Source: Paraburkholderia unamae
GTDB taxonomy: Bacteria; Pseudomonadota; Gammaproteobacteria; Burkholderiales; Burkholderiaceae
Length of the DNA stretch: 64,000 nucleotides
NCBI RefSeq assembly: GCF_003268775.1
Contig: NZ_QLSU01000021.1
Coordinates: 1,254 to 65,253, forward strand
Direction of reading: 5' to 3'
Of this stretch, positions 49,310-58,001 are shown piece after piece (position 1 is the stretch's first letter; every line of letters begins with the position of its first letter). The translations under genes and the position numbers were made by a program. The notes under the pieces are model-generated. The model made no database searches. It saw nothing but the letters and a program-made list of their open reading frames with translations, and had not been told where the DNA came from.

Positions 49310-51754
49310 TCAGTGCCCCCGGAACAGATTCATGATGTCTTCCTTTTCCTTCGCATTCACGTGCTCGGGCGTGGGCGCCGCGCCGGCGCTGTCACCCCCG
49401 CCCGCGCCCGAAGCCCCGCTCGCCGAGGCTTCCAGCGCCGCCTGGCTGATGCCCACCGTGGAGACGAAGCCGCGACCCGGCGTGGCGTCGGCGTAGTAAA
49501 GCTCGTCGCCGAGCGTGACGATGCCGTCGGGCATCGCCATCTTGTACTCGGGCACGCCGTTGAGCGCCTTCTGCATGTAGTCGATCCATACCGGCAACGC
49601 GAGGCCGCCGCCCGTTTCCTTGTCGCCCAGACTGCGCGGGTTGTCGTAGCCGATCCACGCGATCGCGGCCAGCGTGTGCTGGTAGCCGGCGAACCAGGCG
49701 TCGCGCGAGTCGTTGGTCGTGCCGGTCTTGCCGCCCAGGTCGGTGCGCTTGAGGACGTTCGACTTCGCGCCCGTGCCGCGCTGGGCGACGCTCTGCAAGA
49801 GGCTGTTCATGATGTACGCGTTGCGCGGGTCGATGGCGCGCGGTGCGTTCTGCCCGGCCACGAGCGGCTGCGCCTGGGCGACCACCATGCCGCGCTGGTC
49901 CGTGACCTCGGCGATCAGATACGGATTCACGCGATAGCCGCCGTTGGCGAACACCGAGTAGGCGCCCGCCATCTGCAACGGCGTGACGAGACCCGCGCCG
50001 AGCGCCATTGGCAGGTAGGCCGGGTGGCGGTCGGCGTCGAAGCCGAAATGCGTGATGTACTGCTGCGCGTACTTCGTGCCGATATGGTTGAGGATGCGGA
50101 TCGACACGAGGTTCTTCGACTTCATGAGCGCCGTGCGCATGCTCATGGGGCCGTCGAAGCCGCCGCCGTAGTTCTTCGGCTCCCACGCCTGGCCGCCGGT
50201 TTCCGCAGCACTGAAGAAGAGCGGCGCGTCGTTGATGACGGTGGCCGGCCCGAGGCCCTTGTCGAGCGACGCCGAATAGATGAACGGCTTGAAGCTCGAA
50301 CCGGGCTGCCGCCACGCCTGCGTGACGTGGTTGAACTTGTTCTTGTTGAAGTCGAAGCCGCCCACGAGCGCGCGGATCGCGCCGTCCTGCGGCACGATCG
50401 AGATGAACGCGCCTTCGATCTGCGGCAACTGCGTGATCGACCATTCGCCTGCGTTGTTGCGCGCCACGCGGATGATCGCGCCTGGCCGGATTCTCTGCGA
50501 CGGCTGCGCGCGCGTGCTCAGCGCGAACTGCGCGAAGCGCAGACCGTCGCCGGTAATGATCGCAGTGTTGCCGTCCATGAGGGTGGCCTGCACTTCCTTC
50601 GGGCTCGCGGCGGTGACGACGGCCGCCACCAGCTCGCCGTTGTCGGGGTGCTCGACGAGGGCGTCGTCGATGGCCTGCTCGCGGTCCTCGGCGTCGGAGG
50701 GCAGGTCGATGAACGCTTCCGGCCCGCGATAGCCGTGGCGGCGCTCATAGTCCATGAGCCCCTTGCGCAGCGCGTGATAGGCGACGTCCTGATCGGCCGA
50801 GTCGATGGTCGTGACGACGTTCAGGCCGCGCGTGTACGCCTCTTCGTGGTACTGCGCGTACATCATCTGGCGCACCATTTCCGCCACGTATTCGGCGTGG
50901 ACGCTGAACTCCTTGCCCGCGCCCTTGACGACGAGCGGTTGCGCCGCGGCCGTGTCGTACTGCTCCTGCGTGATGTAGTGCAGTTCCAGCATGCGCTGGA
51001 GGATGTACTCCTGACGCACCTTCGCGCGCTTCGGATTGACGACCGGGTTATAGGCCGAGGGCGCCTTGGGCAGCCCGGCGAGCATCGCGCATTCGGCGAG
51101 CGTGAGATCTTTCAGATCCTTTCCGAAATACACGCGCGCGGCGCTCGCGAAGCCATACGCGCGCTGACCCAGATAGATCTGATTCATGTACACCTCGAGA
51201 ATCTGATCCTTCGAGAGCTTGGACTCGATCTTGTAGGCGAGCAGCATCTCGTAAATCTTGCGCGTGTAGGTCTTTTCGCTCGAAAGGAAGAAGTTGCGCG
51301 CCACCTGCATGGTGATCGTGCTCGCGCCCTGGGTGGCGTGGCCATTGGTGAGCGCGACCACGCCCGCGCGCGCGATGCCCGCGAGGTCGACGCCGCCGTG
51401 GTCGTAGAAGCGCGCGTCCTCGATGGCGAGAATGGCCTTCTTGAGATTGTCGGGCACGTCCTGGAAATGGACGATGTCGCGCCGTTCCTCGCCGAATTCG
51501 CCGATCAGCACGTGGTCGCGCGTGTAGATGCGCAGCGGCACCTTCGGGCGGTAGTCGGTGAGCGCCTCGAGCGAAGGCAGGTTCGGGGTGGCCACGACGA
51601 GCGCGTAGCCGAGCACCAGCGCCACGCACACCACGCCCGCGAAGATCAGGCCGAAAAAGGCGATCAGCAGCGTAGCCCACCATGGGCGTTTGCGCCGCCT
51701 GGGTGGTTCGGGCGGCGTGGAGGGCGGCACGGACGAAGGAAGCTGATCTTGCAT
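49310..51754 (-). CDS. mrcA: Penicillin-binding protein 1A (bifunctional)
   Basis: PBP1a polymerises and cross-links peptidoglycan. The 814-residue protein has a membrane anchor at about 27-50, a GT51 glycosyltransferase domain with catalytic E112 in EDARFYDHGGVD and GASTITMQVARN, then an inserted OB-like domain and a transpeptidase with S486 and K489 (SSFK), the SKN motif and KTGTT at 676. The C-terminal tail is glycine and alanine-rich. It is divergent from the pilM operon, a conserved arrangement in related bacteria (ponA-pilM). Confidence 0.97.
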   Translation of the reverse strand: MQDQLPSSVPPSTPPEPPRRRKRPWWATLLIAFFGLIFAGVVCVALVLGYALVVATPNLPSLEALTDYRPKVPLRIYTRDHVLIGEFGEERRDIVHFQDVPDNLKKAILAIEDARFYDHGGVDLAGIARAGVVALTNGHATQGASTITMQVARNFFLSSEKTYTRKIYEMLLAYKIESKLSKDQILEVYMNQIYLGQRAYGFASAARVYFGKDLKDLTLAECAMLAGLPKAPSAYNPVVNPKRAKVRQEYILQRMLELHYITQEQYDTAAAQPLVVKGAGKEFSVHAEYVAEMVRQMMYAQYHEEAYTRGLNVVTTIDSADQDVAYHALRKGLMDYERRHGYRGPEAFIDLPSDAEDREQAIDDALVEHPDNGELVAAVVTAASPKEVQATLMDGNTAIITGDGLRFAQFALSTRAQPSQRIRPGAIIRVARNNAGEWSITQLPQIEGAFISIVPQDGAIRALVGGFDFNKNKFNHVTQAWRQPGSSFKPFIYSASLDKGLGPATVINDAPLFFSAAETGGQAWEPKNYGGGFDGPMSMRTALMKSKNLVSIRILNHIGTKYAQQYITHFGFDADRHPAYLPMALGAGLVTPLQMAGAYSVFANGGYRVNPYLIAEVTDQRGMVVAQAQPLVAGQNAPRAIDPRNAYIMNSLLQSVAQRGTGAKSNVLKRTDLGGKTGTTNDSRDAWFAGYQHTLAAIAWIGYDNPRSLGDKETGGGLALPVWIDYMQKALNGVPEYKMAMPDGIVTLGDELYYADATPGRGFVSTVGISQAALEASASGASGAGGGDSAGAAPTPEHVNAKEKEDIMNLFRGH

Positions 51755-52007
51755 ACGAACACCAGAAAAACGGTCCCGCGATTATAGCCGCCGCTCGCCG
51801 CGGGGCTTTCGAGATGCTTACATACGCGGACCCATGCGATTGGGCAACCCGATATCCGCACTGTAGACGCGCCTCTCGCGTGTGGGTAGCACGCAGGTCG
51901 AACGTTGGCCATATGGCCGAGTATTCGGGCGAGGCGCGGGTTCGCACAATGTCCCCATCGACGCGCGGCGAATGGTTCGCGGCGCGCGGGCGTATGGGAG
52001 AAGTGCA
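51755..52007. promoter_or_regulatory. Divergent mrcA-pilM intergenic region
   Basis: The 253 bases must hold promoters for mrcA (minus) and pilM (plus). A weak plus-strand pair is TTGGGC (51840-51845) with TGTAGA (51862-51867), 16 apart. The 12-base palindrome ggccatatggcc lies at 51907-51918. Neither assignment is secure. Confidence 0.35.
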
Positions 52008-53003
52008 ATGGGATTCGGGAGTTCGGTGTTGTTGGGCGCGCGCCGCTATGCCGCGGGCGTGGATCTCGGCGTGCGCGGCCTCACGCTGGTGGTGTTGAGC
52101 CAGCGCGTCGTCGGCGCGGGGCCGGCCCGGCTCGAATGGCTGGCGAGCGCGCCGCTCGCGCGCGAGGCGCTGGCGGGCGCCGAGATCGTCGATCGCGCAG
52201 CCGTTGTCGGTGCGTTGCGCAGTGTGTTTGGCGAGTTGCCGCGTGCTTGCGCGGCGGCGTCGCTGCGTTGCGCGATGGCGCTGCCCGCGAGCGCCACGCT
52301 CGTCGCGACAGTACCGCTCGCGCGCTTCGCGCCATCCGGCCCGGTAGACGACTCCGGCATTCATGCGGGCCTGGAGCCGCTCGTGCTTGCGGAGGCCGAG
52401 CGTGTGGCCGGCGTCGAGCGCGGCGAACTCGCGGTCGACTGGAGCGTGCTGCCGGCCACGCCCGCCCTCGACGCCCGGCAGGCGCGCGAAGCGCAGATCA
52501 CGATCGCGGCAACGGCGCGGCAGCACCTGGAAACGCGCATCGAATGTGCGGCCATGGCCGGCATCACGCTATGCGCCATGGACGACGAAGCGCACGCCGC
52601 GTTGCGCGCCATGCGGTATGCGGCGGCTTACGAGCTGCCGCCGCACGAACCCTGGGTGGCGCTCTGGATCGGACAGGAAGGCGTGCACGGCTGGCATCTG
52701 GTCGACGACTCGGTTATTCGGCAGATGCACTTTCCGGCGCTCGAGCATGCCGACCTCGTGGAGGCGTTGCGCGATCTTGTCGATGGCGAACAGCCCGGCT
52801 GCGTGCAGGTTTCGGGCGAGCTTGCCATGCTGCGCGGCGTGAACTTCACGCTGGCCGACATCGGCGACGCGCTGAGCGCGCCGGTGCTGCCGTTCGAGTG
52901 CGCGCCGCTCGCCGACATCGAACGGTCTCTCGATGCGCACCTCCTGCATGATCCCGCGTGCGCTGTGGCGTTCGGGCTCGCGCTGCGCGGGGTGAGCGAA
53001 TGA
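52008..53003 (+). CDS. pilM: Type IV pilus assembly protein PilM
   Basis: PilM is an actin-like cytoplasmic protein that binds PilN and links the pilus motor to the inner-membrane platform. From ATG 52008 with ggga at a good distance it has 331 residues. VDLGVRGLTLVVLSQR fits the first phosphate-binding loop of the actin fold. The protein is less conserved than canonical PilM, so the call rests partly on its neighbours. An earlier in-frame start at 51882 is less likely. Its stop overlaps the pilN ATG. Confidence 0.85.
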   Translation: MGFGSSVLLGARRYAAGVDLGVRGLTLVVLSQRVVGAGPARLEWLASAPLAREALAGAEIVDRAAVVGALRSVFGELPRACAAASLRCAMALPASATLVATVPLARFAPSGPVDDSGIHAGLEPLVLAEAERVAGVERGELAVDWSVLPATPALDARQAREAQITIAATARQHLETRIECAAMAGITLCAMDDEAHAALRAMRYAAAYELPPHEPWVALWIGQEGVHGWHLVDDSVIRQMHFPALEHADLVEALRDLVDGEQPGCVQVSGELAMLRGVNFTLADIGDALSAPVLPFECAPLADIERSLDAHLLHDPACAVAFGLALRGVSE

Positions 53004-53701
53004 CGGGCGCGGTGTCGGGCGGGCGTGCTGTGCGCATTGTCTCGCCACGCGCGCTCGGCGGGTTCAATCTGCTGCCTTGGCGGCAGCGTGCGATCCGTCG
53101 GCTGCGCCGGCGGCGGTTGTTCGAGTGGTTGGCCGCCGCGGTCGCGGGCGGCGCGTGTGCGCTCGGGGTTGTGCTCTGGCAGTTCGAGGAGCGCGGCGGG
53201 ATCGAGGCGCGGCGTGACGTATTGGAGCAACCGCTTGCGCACTGGCGTGCTCCGTTGGGCGAAGCGCAGCGGCTGGCGCGCGAGGCCGAGGCGCGGCGTA
53301 CCGGCGAGCAACTCGCGCGACAGCATGCGCGGGCGGCAACGCGCCTTTTCGCGCTCGCCGATGCGCTGGCGAGCGGCGTTCCACCGGGCACAGGTTTGGA
53401 GCAGCTTGCCCAGTTCGCTGATGAAACCGATCTGCTGGCGAGCGCGGCGGACGAGTCGGCTGCGGCAGCATGGCTTGGACGGTTGCGCGCGCTGCCCGGC
53501 GTCGAGACCGTGAGCGTGCGAGAGCTCAAGCGCGCAACACCGGCGGGCGGCGCACGCGCAGGTTCAAGTTCAAGTGCACGCCCGCAGGAGGGGGAGCCGA
53601 TTCGCGTCGCAGCGCATCTCGTCTGGCAAGGGGCGAGCGATGTGCCGCGCGCCGACAGGCCCGGCGTGCAGCGAAGTCCCGCAGCGAAGGAGGCGAAATG
53701 A
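53000..53701 (+). CDS. pilN: Type IV pilus assembly protein PilN
   Basis: PilN is a bitopic inner-membrane protein whose short cytoplasmic tail binds PilM. The 233-residue protein has the signature FNLLPWR at 22-28, a basic stretch (RRLRRRRL), one membrane helix at 42-60 and a periplasmic coiled-coil region. It overlaps pilM and pilO by four bases (ATGA), so the genes are translationally coupled. The C-terminal part is variable and rich in arginine and alanine. Confidence 0.88.
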   Translation: MTGAVSGGRAVRIVSPRALGGFNLLPWRQRAIRRLRRRRLFEWLAAAVAGGACALGVVLWQFEERGGIEARRDVLEQPLAHWRAPLGEAQRLAREAEARRTGEQLARQHARAATRLFALADALASGVPPGTGLEQLAQFADETDLLASAADESAAAAWLGRLRALPGVETVSVRELKRATPAGGARAGSSSSARPQEGEPIRVAAHLVWQGASDVPRADRPGVQRSPAAKEAK

Positions 53702-54543
53702 GCGCCGCCGTGCAGGCGCGAGCGAGCGTTGCATGGCGTGGCTGGCCGCCGCTTCATGCGTGGAGCGCGCCCCGGCGTCTTGCCGTCGCGTTGGCGATCG
53801 CATTCCTGTCGGGAGCGGTGGCGAGCTGCGCGTGCATCGTCGGGGATCCGCTGGGCGTGCATGCGGGGCGCACCGCGCTGGCGGACGCCCAGATGCGTTA
53901 CGACGACGCCAGGCGAGCGTTGGCGCGCTTGCCCGCGTTGCGCGAGGCAGCGGCCGGGGAGGCCGCGCACGTGCCGCACGCCGGCAATTCTGCGGACGAC
54001 ATTCGCCGGATCTCGCAGCTTGCCGCACAAGCGGGCCTCGTCTTGCACGCCCTGGAGCCAGGTGCCGCCGGCGGTGCTCACGCCGAAGCGTTCCGTTCGA
54101 TCAAGCTGGTCGCGCAAGGCAGCTTTGCGCAATTGCGTTCGCTACTGGAAGCGTTCGTCAGCGAGCCTGCCTTGACGGTGCCAGCCGAACTGGCGATCCG
54201 GCGCACGAACGCCGGCCTTTCGATATCGGCGACATTGCGCGTGTACGACGCGCTGCCCGCCGCACCGCTTGCCTTGGCGTCCGCCGAAGGCGCCGGGGCG
54301 GTTGCCGACCCGTTCGCTCGCGCCACGGCGGCCGGAAGCGCTCAGAGCGGCTGGCGGCTCGCCGGCATCCTTCAGGACCGGCAGCGCATTGTCGCGCTCG
54401 TGGAAACGCCCGAAGGCGTCGTCACGGCGCAGGCAGGGCAGGCGATTGGCGACGGGCGCGTCGTGCAGGTCGGGCCGGCGCGTGTTGTCGTGCTGGCGGG
54501 CGGGGCGACGCATGCGCTCGGCTGGACCGAGGCGGCGAAATGA
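53698..54543 (+). CDS. pilO: PilO-like protein with PilP-like C-terminal domain
   Basis: PilO pairs with PilN in the inner membrane. The 281-residue product has one membrane helix at about 28-48, a periplasmic coiled coil to about 100, and a PilO-like fold to about 185. After DPF (204-206) and a linker, residues 218-276 (WRLAGILQDRQRIVALVETP then AQAGQAIGDGRVVQVG) resemble the homology-region domain of PilP that binds the secretin. No separate pilP gene occurs between this and pilQ, so the gene looks like a PilO-PilP fusion. Family assignment is by pattern, not by search. Confidence 0.72.
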   Translation: MSAAVQARASVAWRGWPPLHAWSAPRRLAVALAIAFLSGAVASCACIVGDPLGVHAGRTALADAQMRYDDARRALARLPALREAAAGEAAHVPHAGNSADDIRRISQLAAQAGLVLHALEPGAAGGAHAEAFRSIKLVAQGSFAQLRSLLEAFVSEPALTVPAELAIRRTNAGLSISATLRVYDALPAAPLALASAEGAGAVADPFARATAAGSAQSGWRLAGILQDRQRIVALVETPEGVVTAQAGQAIGDGRVVQVGPARVVVLAGGATHALGWTEAAK

Positions 54544-56147
54544 GCGCGGTCCGTTGGGGCGTTTGCGTGCTCTGCGCATCGCTGTGGAGTGTCGCTGTAT
54601 CGGCCGCCACGCCATTGCCGCAGCCTGCGTGGGCGCGGCAGTCAGGGGCGCTCGCGCATTACGAAGCGCCGCCGTTGCCGAAAGACACGGTAGGCACAGG
54701 GGGCGCGGAAGCGTCGTCGTCGCAATGGGTGGCCAATCCTTTTACGGGCGGCGGCGAGGGCGCGGCTCCAGAAAATACCCCGGCAGACAATGCCGACGAG
54801 GCTGCCGGCGCCGCGCCGCCCGCACGAGAACCCAGCAGCACCCCACCGGTGGCCGCGCCACTCGAAGGGCCGCCCGTGCCCATACGCGCACCGGCGCGGC
54901 TCAGCGACTCCGCCTCCGGTGACGACGGTTTGCCGCCCGACCGGCCCATCACGCTCAACTTCCAGCGCGCGGAGCTCACGGCCGTACTGCATGCATTCGC
55001 CCAGTTCACGAAGCTCAATATCGTCGCGAGCGAACGGGCGCGCGGCCAGGTCACGTTGCGCCTCGATCGCGTGCCGTGGCGCACCGCGTTCGACCTGCTG
55101 CTCGAGGCGAACGGCCTGGCGATGTCGCGCATTGGCGACGTGATCTGGGTCGCGCCCGCCGCCGAGCTCGCGGCGCGCGAGCGCCAGCGCTTCGAGGCGC
55201 ATGCGCGGGCCGCCGAGCTGGAGCCGCTCGCGAGCCGCGCGTTCGAGCTGCACTATGCACGCGCCGAAGACTTGCGCCGGCTCCTGAGCGGCTCGGGTGC
55301 GCAGCGCGCGCTTTCGAAGCGTGGCGCTGCCGTGGCGGATACGCGCACGAACCTGCTGTTCGTCACCGATCTGCCAGCGCGGCTCGACCAGATCGGCGAG
55401 CTCGTGCGGCGTCTGGACGCGCCAGCGCGGCAGGTGCTGATCGAGGCGCGTATCGTCGAGGGGGACGAGGGACTCTCGCGCGAGCTGGGCGTGCGCCTTG
55501 GCGTGACGCCCGTGGCGGTGGACGGTTCCACCGCGCGCGGCCTGGGCACGGGCGCGGACGGCACCGTCTACGACCTTGCGGCCGGACCGCTTTCGGGTTT
55601 CGAGGCTGCGGGCCTGGGCCTCACGCTGCTGGCCGCGCGCGCCACGCGCCTGCTCGACATCCAGTTGAGCGCGCTGGAGGCCGAGGGGCGCGGGCGGGTG
55701 GTGTCGAGTCCACGCGTCGTCACGGCCGACCGCGTGAAGGCGGTCGTGGAGCAGGGCACGGAGCTGCCGTATCAGGCCAAGGTCGGGCAGGGCGTTTCGG
55801 GCGTGCAATTCCGGCGCGCCAGCCTGAAACTGGAGGTGGAGCCGCAGATCACACCCGACGGCCGTGTCATTCTGGACCTCGACGTGGCCAAGGACAGCGT
55901 GGGCGAACAGACCGCCGCCGGGCCCGCGATCAACACCAAGCACGTGCGGACCCGCGTGGAAATCGAGGACGGCGGCACGGTGTCGATTGGGGGGATCGAC
56001 GCAAGCGATGATCGGGATGATGTGACGCGTGTGCCGCTCCTGGGCAAAATACCGTTTTTGGGCGCGCTTTTTTCGCATCGCGCGCATCGGGACCAACGCA
56101 GCGAACTGGTGGTTTTCATCACGCCGCGTGTCGTGGAGTCGAACTGA
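54540..56147 (+). CDS. pilQ: Type IV pilus secretin PilQ
   Basis: PilQ forms the outer-membrane pore for the pilus. From the ATG overlapping pilO it has 535 residues: signal peptide (cleavage near residue 22), a proline/alanine-rich linker to about 115, an STN domain (ITLNFQRAELTAVLHAFAQF), secretin N-domains, then the secretin core with VVEQGTELPYQAKVG and VPLLGKIPFLGALFSHR. It is shorter than many PilQ proteins and shows no AMIN peptidoglycan-binding repeats. It ends the pil operon. Confidence 0.92.
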   Translation: MSAVRWGVCVLCASLWSVAVSAATPLPQPAWARQSGALAHYEAPPLPKDTVGTGGAEASSSQWVANPFTGGGEGAAPENTPADNADEAAGAAPPAREPSSTPPVAAPLEGPPVPIRAPARLSDSASGDDGLPPDRPITLNFQRAELTAVLHAFAQFTKLNIVASERARGQVTLRLDRVPWRTAFDLLLEANGLAMSRIGDVIWVAPAAELAARERQRFEAHARAAELEPLASRAFELHYARAEDLRRLLSGSGAQRALSKRGAAVADTRTNLLFVTDLPARLDQIGELVRRLDAPARQVLIEARIVEGDEGLSRELGVRLGVTPVAVDGSTARGLGTGADGTVYDLAAGPLSGFEAAGLGLTLLAARATRLLDIQLSALEAEGRGRVVSSPRVVTADRVKAVVEQGTELPYQAKVGQGVSGVQFRRASLKLEVEPQITPDGRVILDLDVAKDSVGEQTAAGPAINTKHVRTRVEIEDGGTVSIGGIDASDDRDDVTRVPLLGKIPFLGALFSHRAHRDQRSELVVFITPRVVESN

Positions 56148-56261
56148 CCCTGGTTGGCCGCAAGCGGCGCGCCGGGGCCGGAACGCCCAGGCCGCAGGCT
56201 CGACAACGCCGCCGCTTTGCCAGTAAGCTGCCACACCAACCTTTCGTAGGAATCGCTGCAA

Positions 56262-56810
56262 GTGCGGGACGCAAACGCCAATGTATTTTTCGTAGGGCTC
56301 ATGGGCGCCGGCAAGACGACCGTGGGCCGGGCGGTCGCGCGCCGGCTGGAGCGTCCGTTTTTCGACTCCGATCACGAGATCGAGGCGCGCACCGGCGCGC
56401 GCATCCCGGTGATCTTCGAACTGGAAGGCGAAGCGGGCTTTCGCGAGCGCGAGGCCCAGGCGATCGAGGAGCTGACGGGGCGCGAAGGCATCGTCCTCGC
56501 CACCGGCGGCGGCGCGGTGCTGCGGCCCGAGAACCGCGCGGCGCTCAAGGCGCGCGGCTTCGTCGTGTATCTGCGCGCGCATCCGCACGACCTGTGGCTG
56601 CGCACGCGGCGCGACAAGAACCGTCCGCTTTTGCAGACCGAAGACCCCAAGGGGAGGCTCGAAGCCCTCTACGAAGCACGCGACCCGCTCTATCGCGAGG
56701 TCGCCGACTTCGTGATCGAAACGGGCCGGCCCTCGGTCAACGGGCTCGTCAACATGGTGCTGATGCAGCTCGACATGGCCGGGGTCGCGCGGGCCATCGC
56801 GCGCGAGTAG
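56262..56810 (+). CDS. aroK: Shikimate kinase
   Basis: AroK phosphorylates shikimate at the 3-hydroxyl in aromatic amino-acid synthesis. The 182-residue protein starts at GTG. It has Walker A GLMGAGKTT (12-20), FFDSDHEIE and the shikimate-binding LATGGGAVL, then an LID region RTRRDKNRPLLQ. It is followed by aroB after 74 bases, the common aroK-aroB pair. Confidence 0.97.
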   Translation: MRDANANVFFVGLMGAGKTTVGRAVARRLERPFFDSDHEIEARTGARIPVIFELEGEAGFREREAQAIEELTGREGIVLATGGGAVLRPENRAALKARGFVVYLRAHPHDLWLRTRRDKNRPLLQTEDPKGRLEALYEARDPLYREVADFVIETGRPSVNGLVNMVLMQLDMAGVARAIARE

Positions 56811-56884
56811 GGTCCGAACAGGGTGCGAGCCACGCCCCGGTCGAAGCGTCAGGTAGTGCACCAGCAACTCTCACACTTCAGAGC

Positions 56885-57967
56885 ATGATTACCGTCAACG
56901 TCGAACTGGGCGATCGAGCCTACCCCATCCATATCGGCTCCGGCCTGATCGGCCAGACGGCGCTCTTCGCGCCCCATATCGCCGGCAAGTCGGTGACGAT
57001 CGTGACGAACACCGTCGTCGATCCGCTCTACGGCGAGGCGCTGCGCGCCGCGCTCGCGCCGCTCGGCAAGGACGTCAACACCGTCGTGCTGCCCGATGGC
57101 GAGGCGCACAAGAACTGGGAAACGCTCAACGAGATTTTCGACGCGCTGCTCACCGCGCGCGCCGACCGCAAGACTACGCTCATCGCGTTGGGCGGCGGCG
57201 TGACGGGCGACATGACCGGCTTCGCGGCCGCCTGCTACATGCGCGGCGTGCCGTTCATCCAGGTGCCGACCACGCTGCTTTCGCAGGTCGATTCGTCGGT
57301 GGGCGGCAAGACCGGCATCAATCATCCGCTCGGCAAGAACATGATCGGCGCGTTCTACCAGCCGCAGGCCGTGATCGCCGACATCGGCGCGCTGCGTACG
57401 CTGCCGGAGCGCGAACTCGCGGCGGGCATTGCCGAGGTCATCAAGACGGGCGCCATCGCCGACGCCGAATTCTTCGACTGGATCGAAGCCAACGTCGAAG
57501 CGCTCAACCGCTGCGAACCCGAAGCGCTCGTGCACGCGGTCAAGCGCTCGTGCGAGATCAAGGCTTCGGTCGTGGCCGCCGACGAACGCGAAGGCGGCCT
57601 GCGCGCCATTCTCAACTTCGGCCACACGTTCGGCCACGCGATCGAGGCCGGGCTGGGCTACGGCGAATGGCTGCACGGCGAGGCCGTGGGGTGCGGCATG
57701 GTGATGGCGGCCGATCTTTCGGTGCGCGTGGGCATGCTGGACGACGCTTCGCGCGCGCGGCTCGTGCGCCTGGTGCAGGCCGCCAGGCTGCCCGTGCAAG
57801 CGCCCGCGCTCGGCGCGGATCGCTATGTCGAGCTGATGCAGGTCGACAAGAAGGCCGAGGGCGGGGCGATCAAGTTCATCCTGCTCAAGCGCTTCGGCGA
57901 GACGCACATCGGCCGTGCGCCCGACGAAGCCGTGCAGGCCACGCTCGCGGCCACGACGCAAGGCTGA
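56885..57967 (+). CDS. aroB: 3-dehydroquinate synthase
   Basis: AroB cyclises DAHP to 3-dehydroquinate using NAD and a divalent metal, the second step of the shikimate pathway. The 360-residue protein starts MITVNVELGDRAYPIHIGSG. NAD-binding GGGVTGDMTGFAAACYMRG and the metal-binding region ATLHRLRE-like LNFGHTFGHAIEA are conserved. The annotated start is the first methionine that matches family length; an in-frame start 291 bases upstream overlaps aroK. Confidence 0.97.
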   Translation: MITVNVELGDRAYPIHIGSGLIGQTALFAPHIAGKSVTIVTNTVVDPLYGEALRAALAPLGKDVNTVVLPDGEAHKNWETLNEIFDALLTARADRKTTLIALGGGVTGDMTGFAAACYMRGVPFIQVPTTLLSQVDSSVGGKTGINHPLGKNMIGAFYQPQAVIADIGALRTLPERELAAGIAEVIKTGAIADAEFFDWIEANVEALNRCEPEALVHAVKRSCEIKASVVAADEREGGLRAILNFGHTFGHAIEAGLGYGEWLHGEAVGCGMVMAADLSVRVGMLDDASRARLVRLVQAARLPVQAPALGADRYVELMQVDKKAEGGAIKFILLKRFGETHIGRAPDEAVQATLAATTQG

Positions 57968-58001
57968 CGCGCCGCCGGCCATAACCCCTCGCGGAGGAAC
58001 G

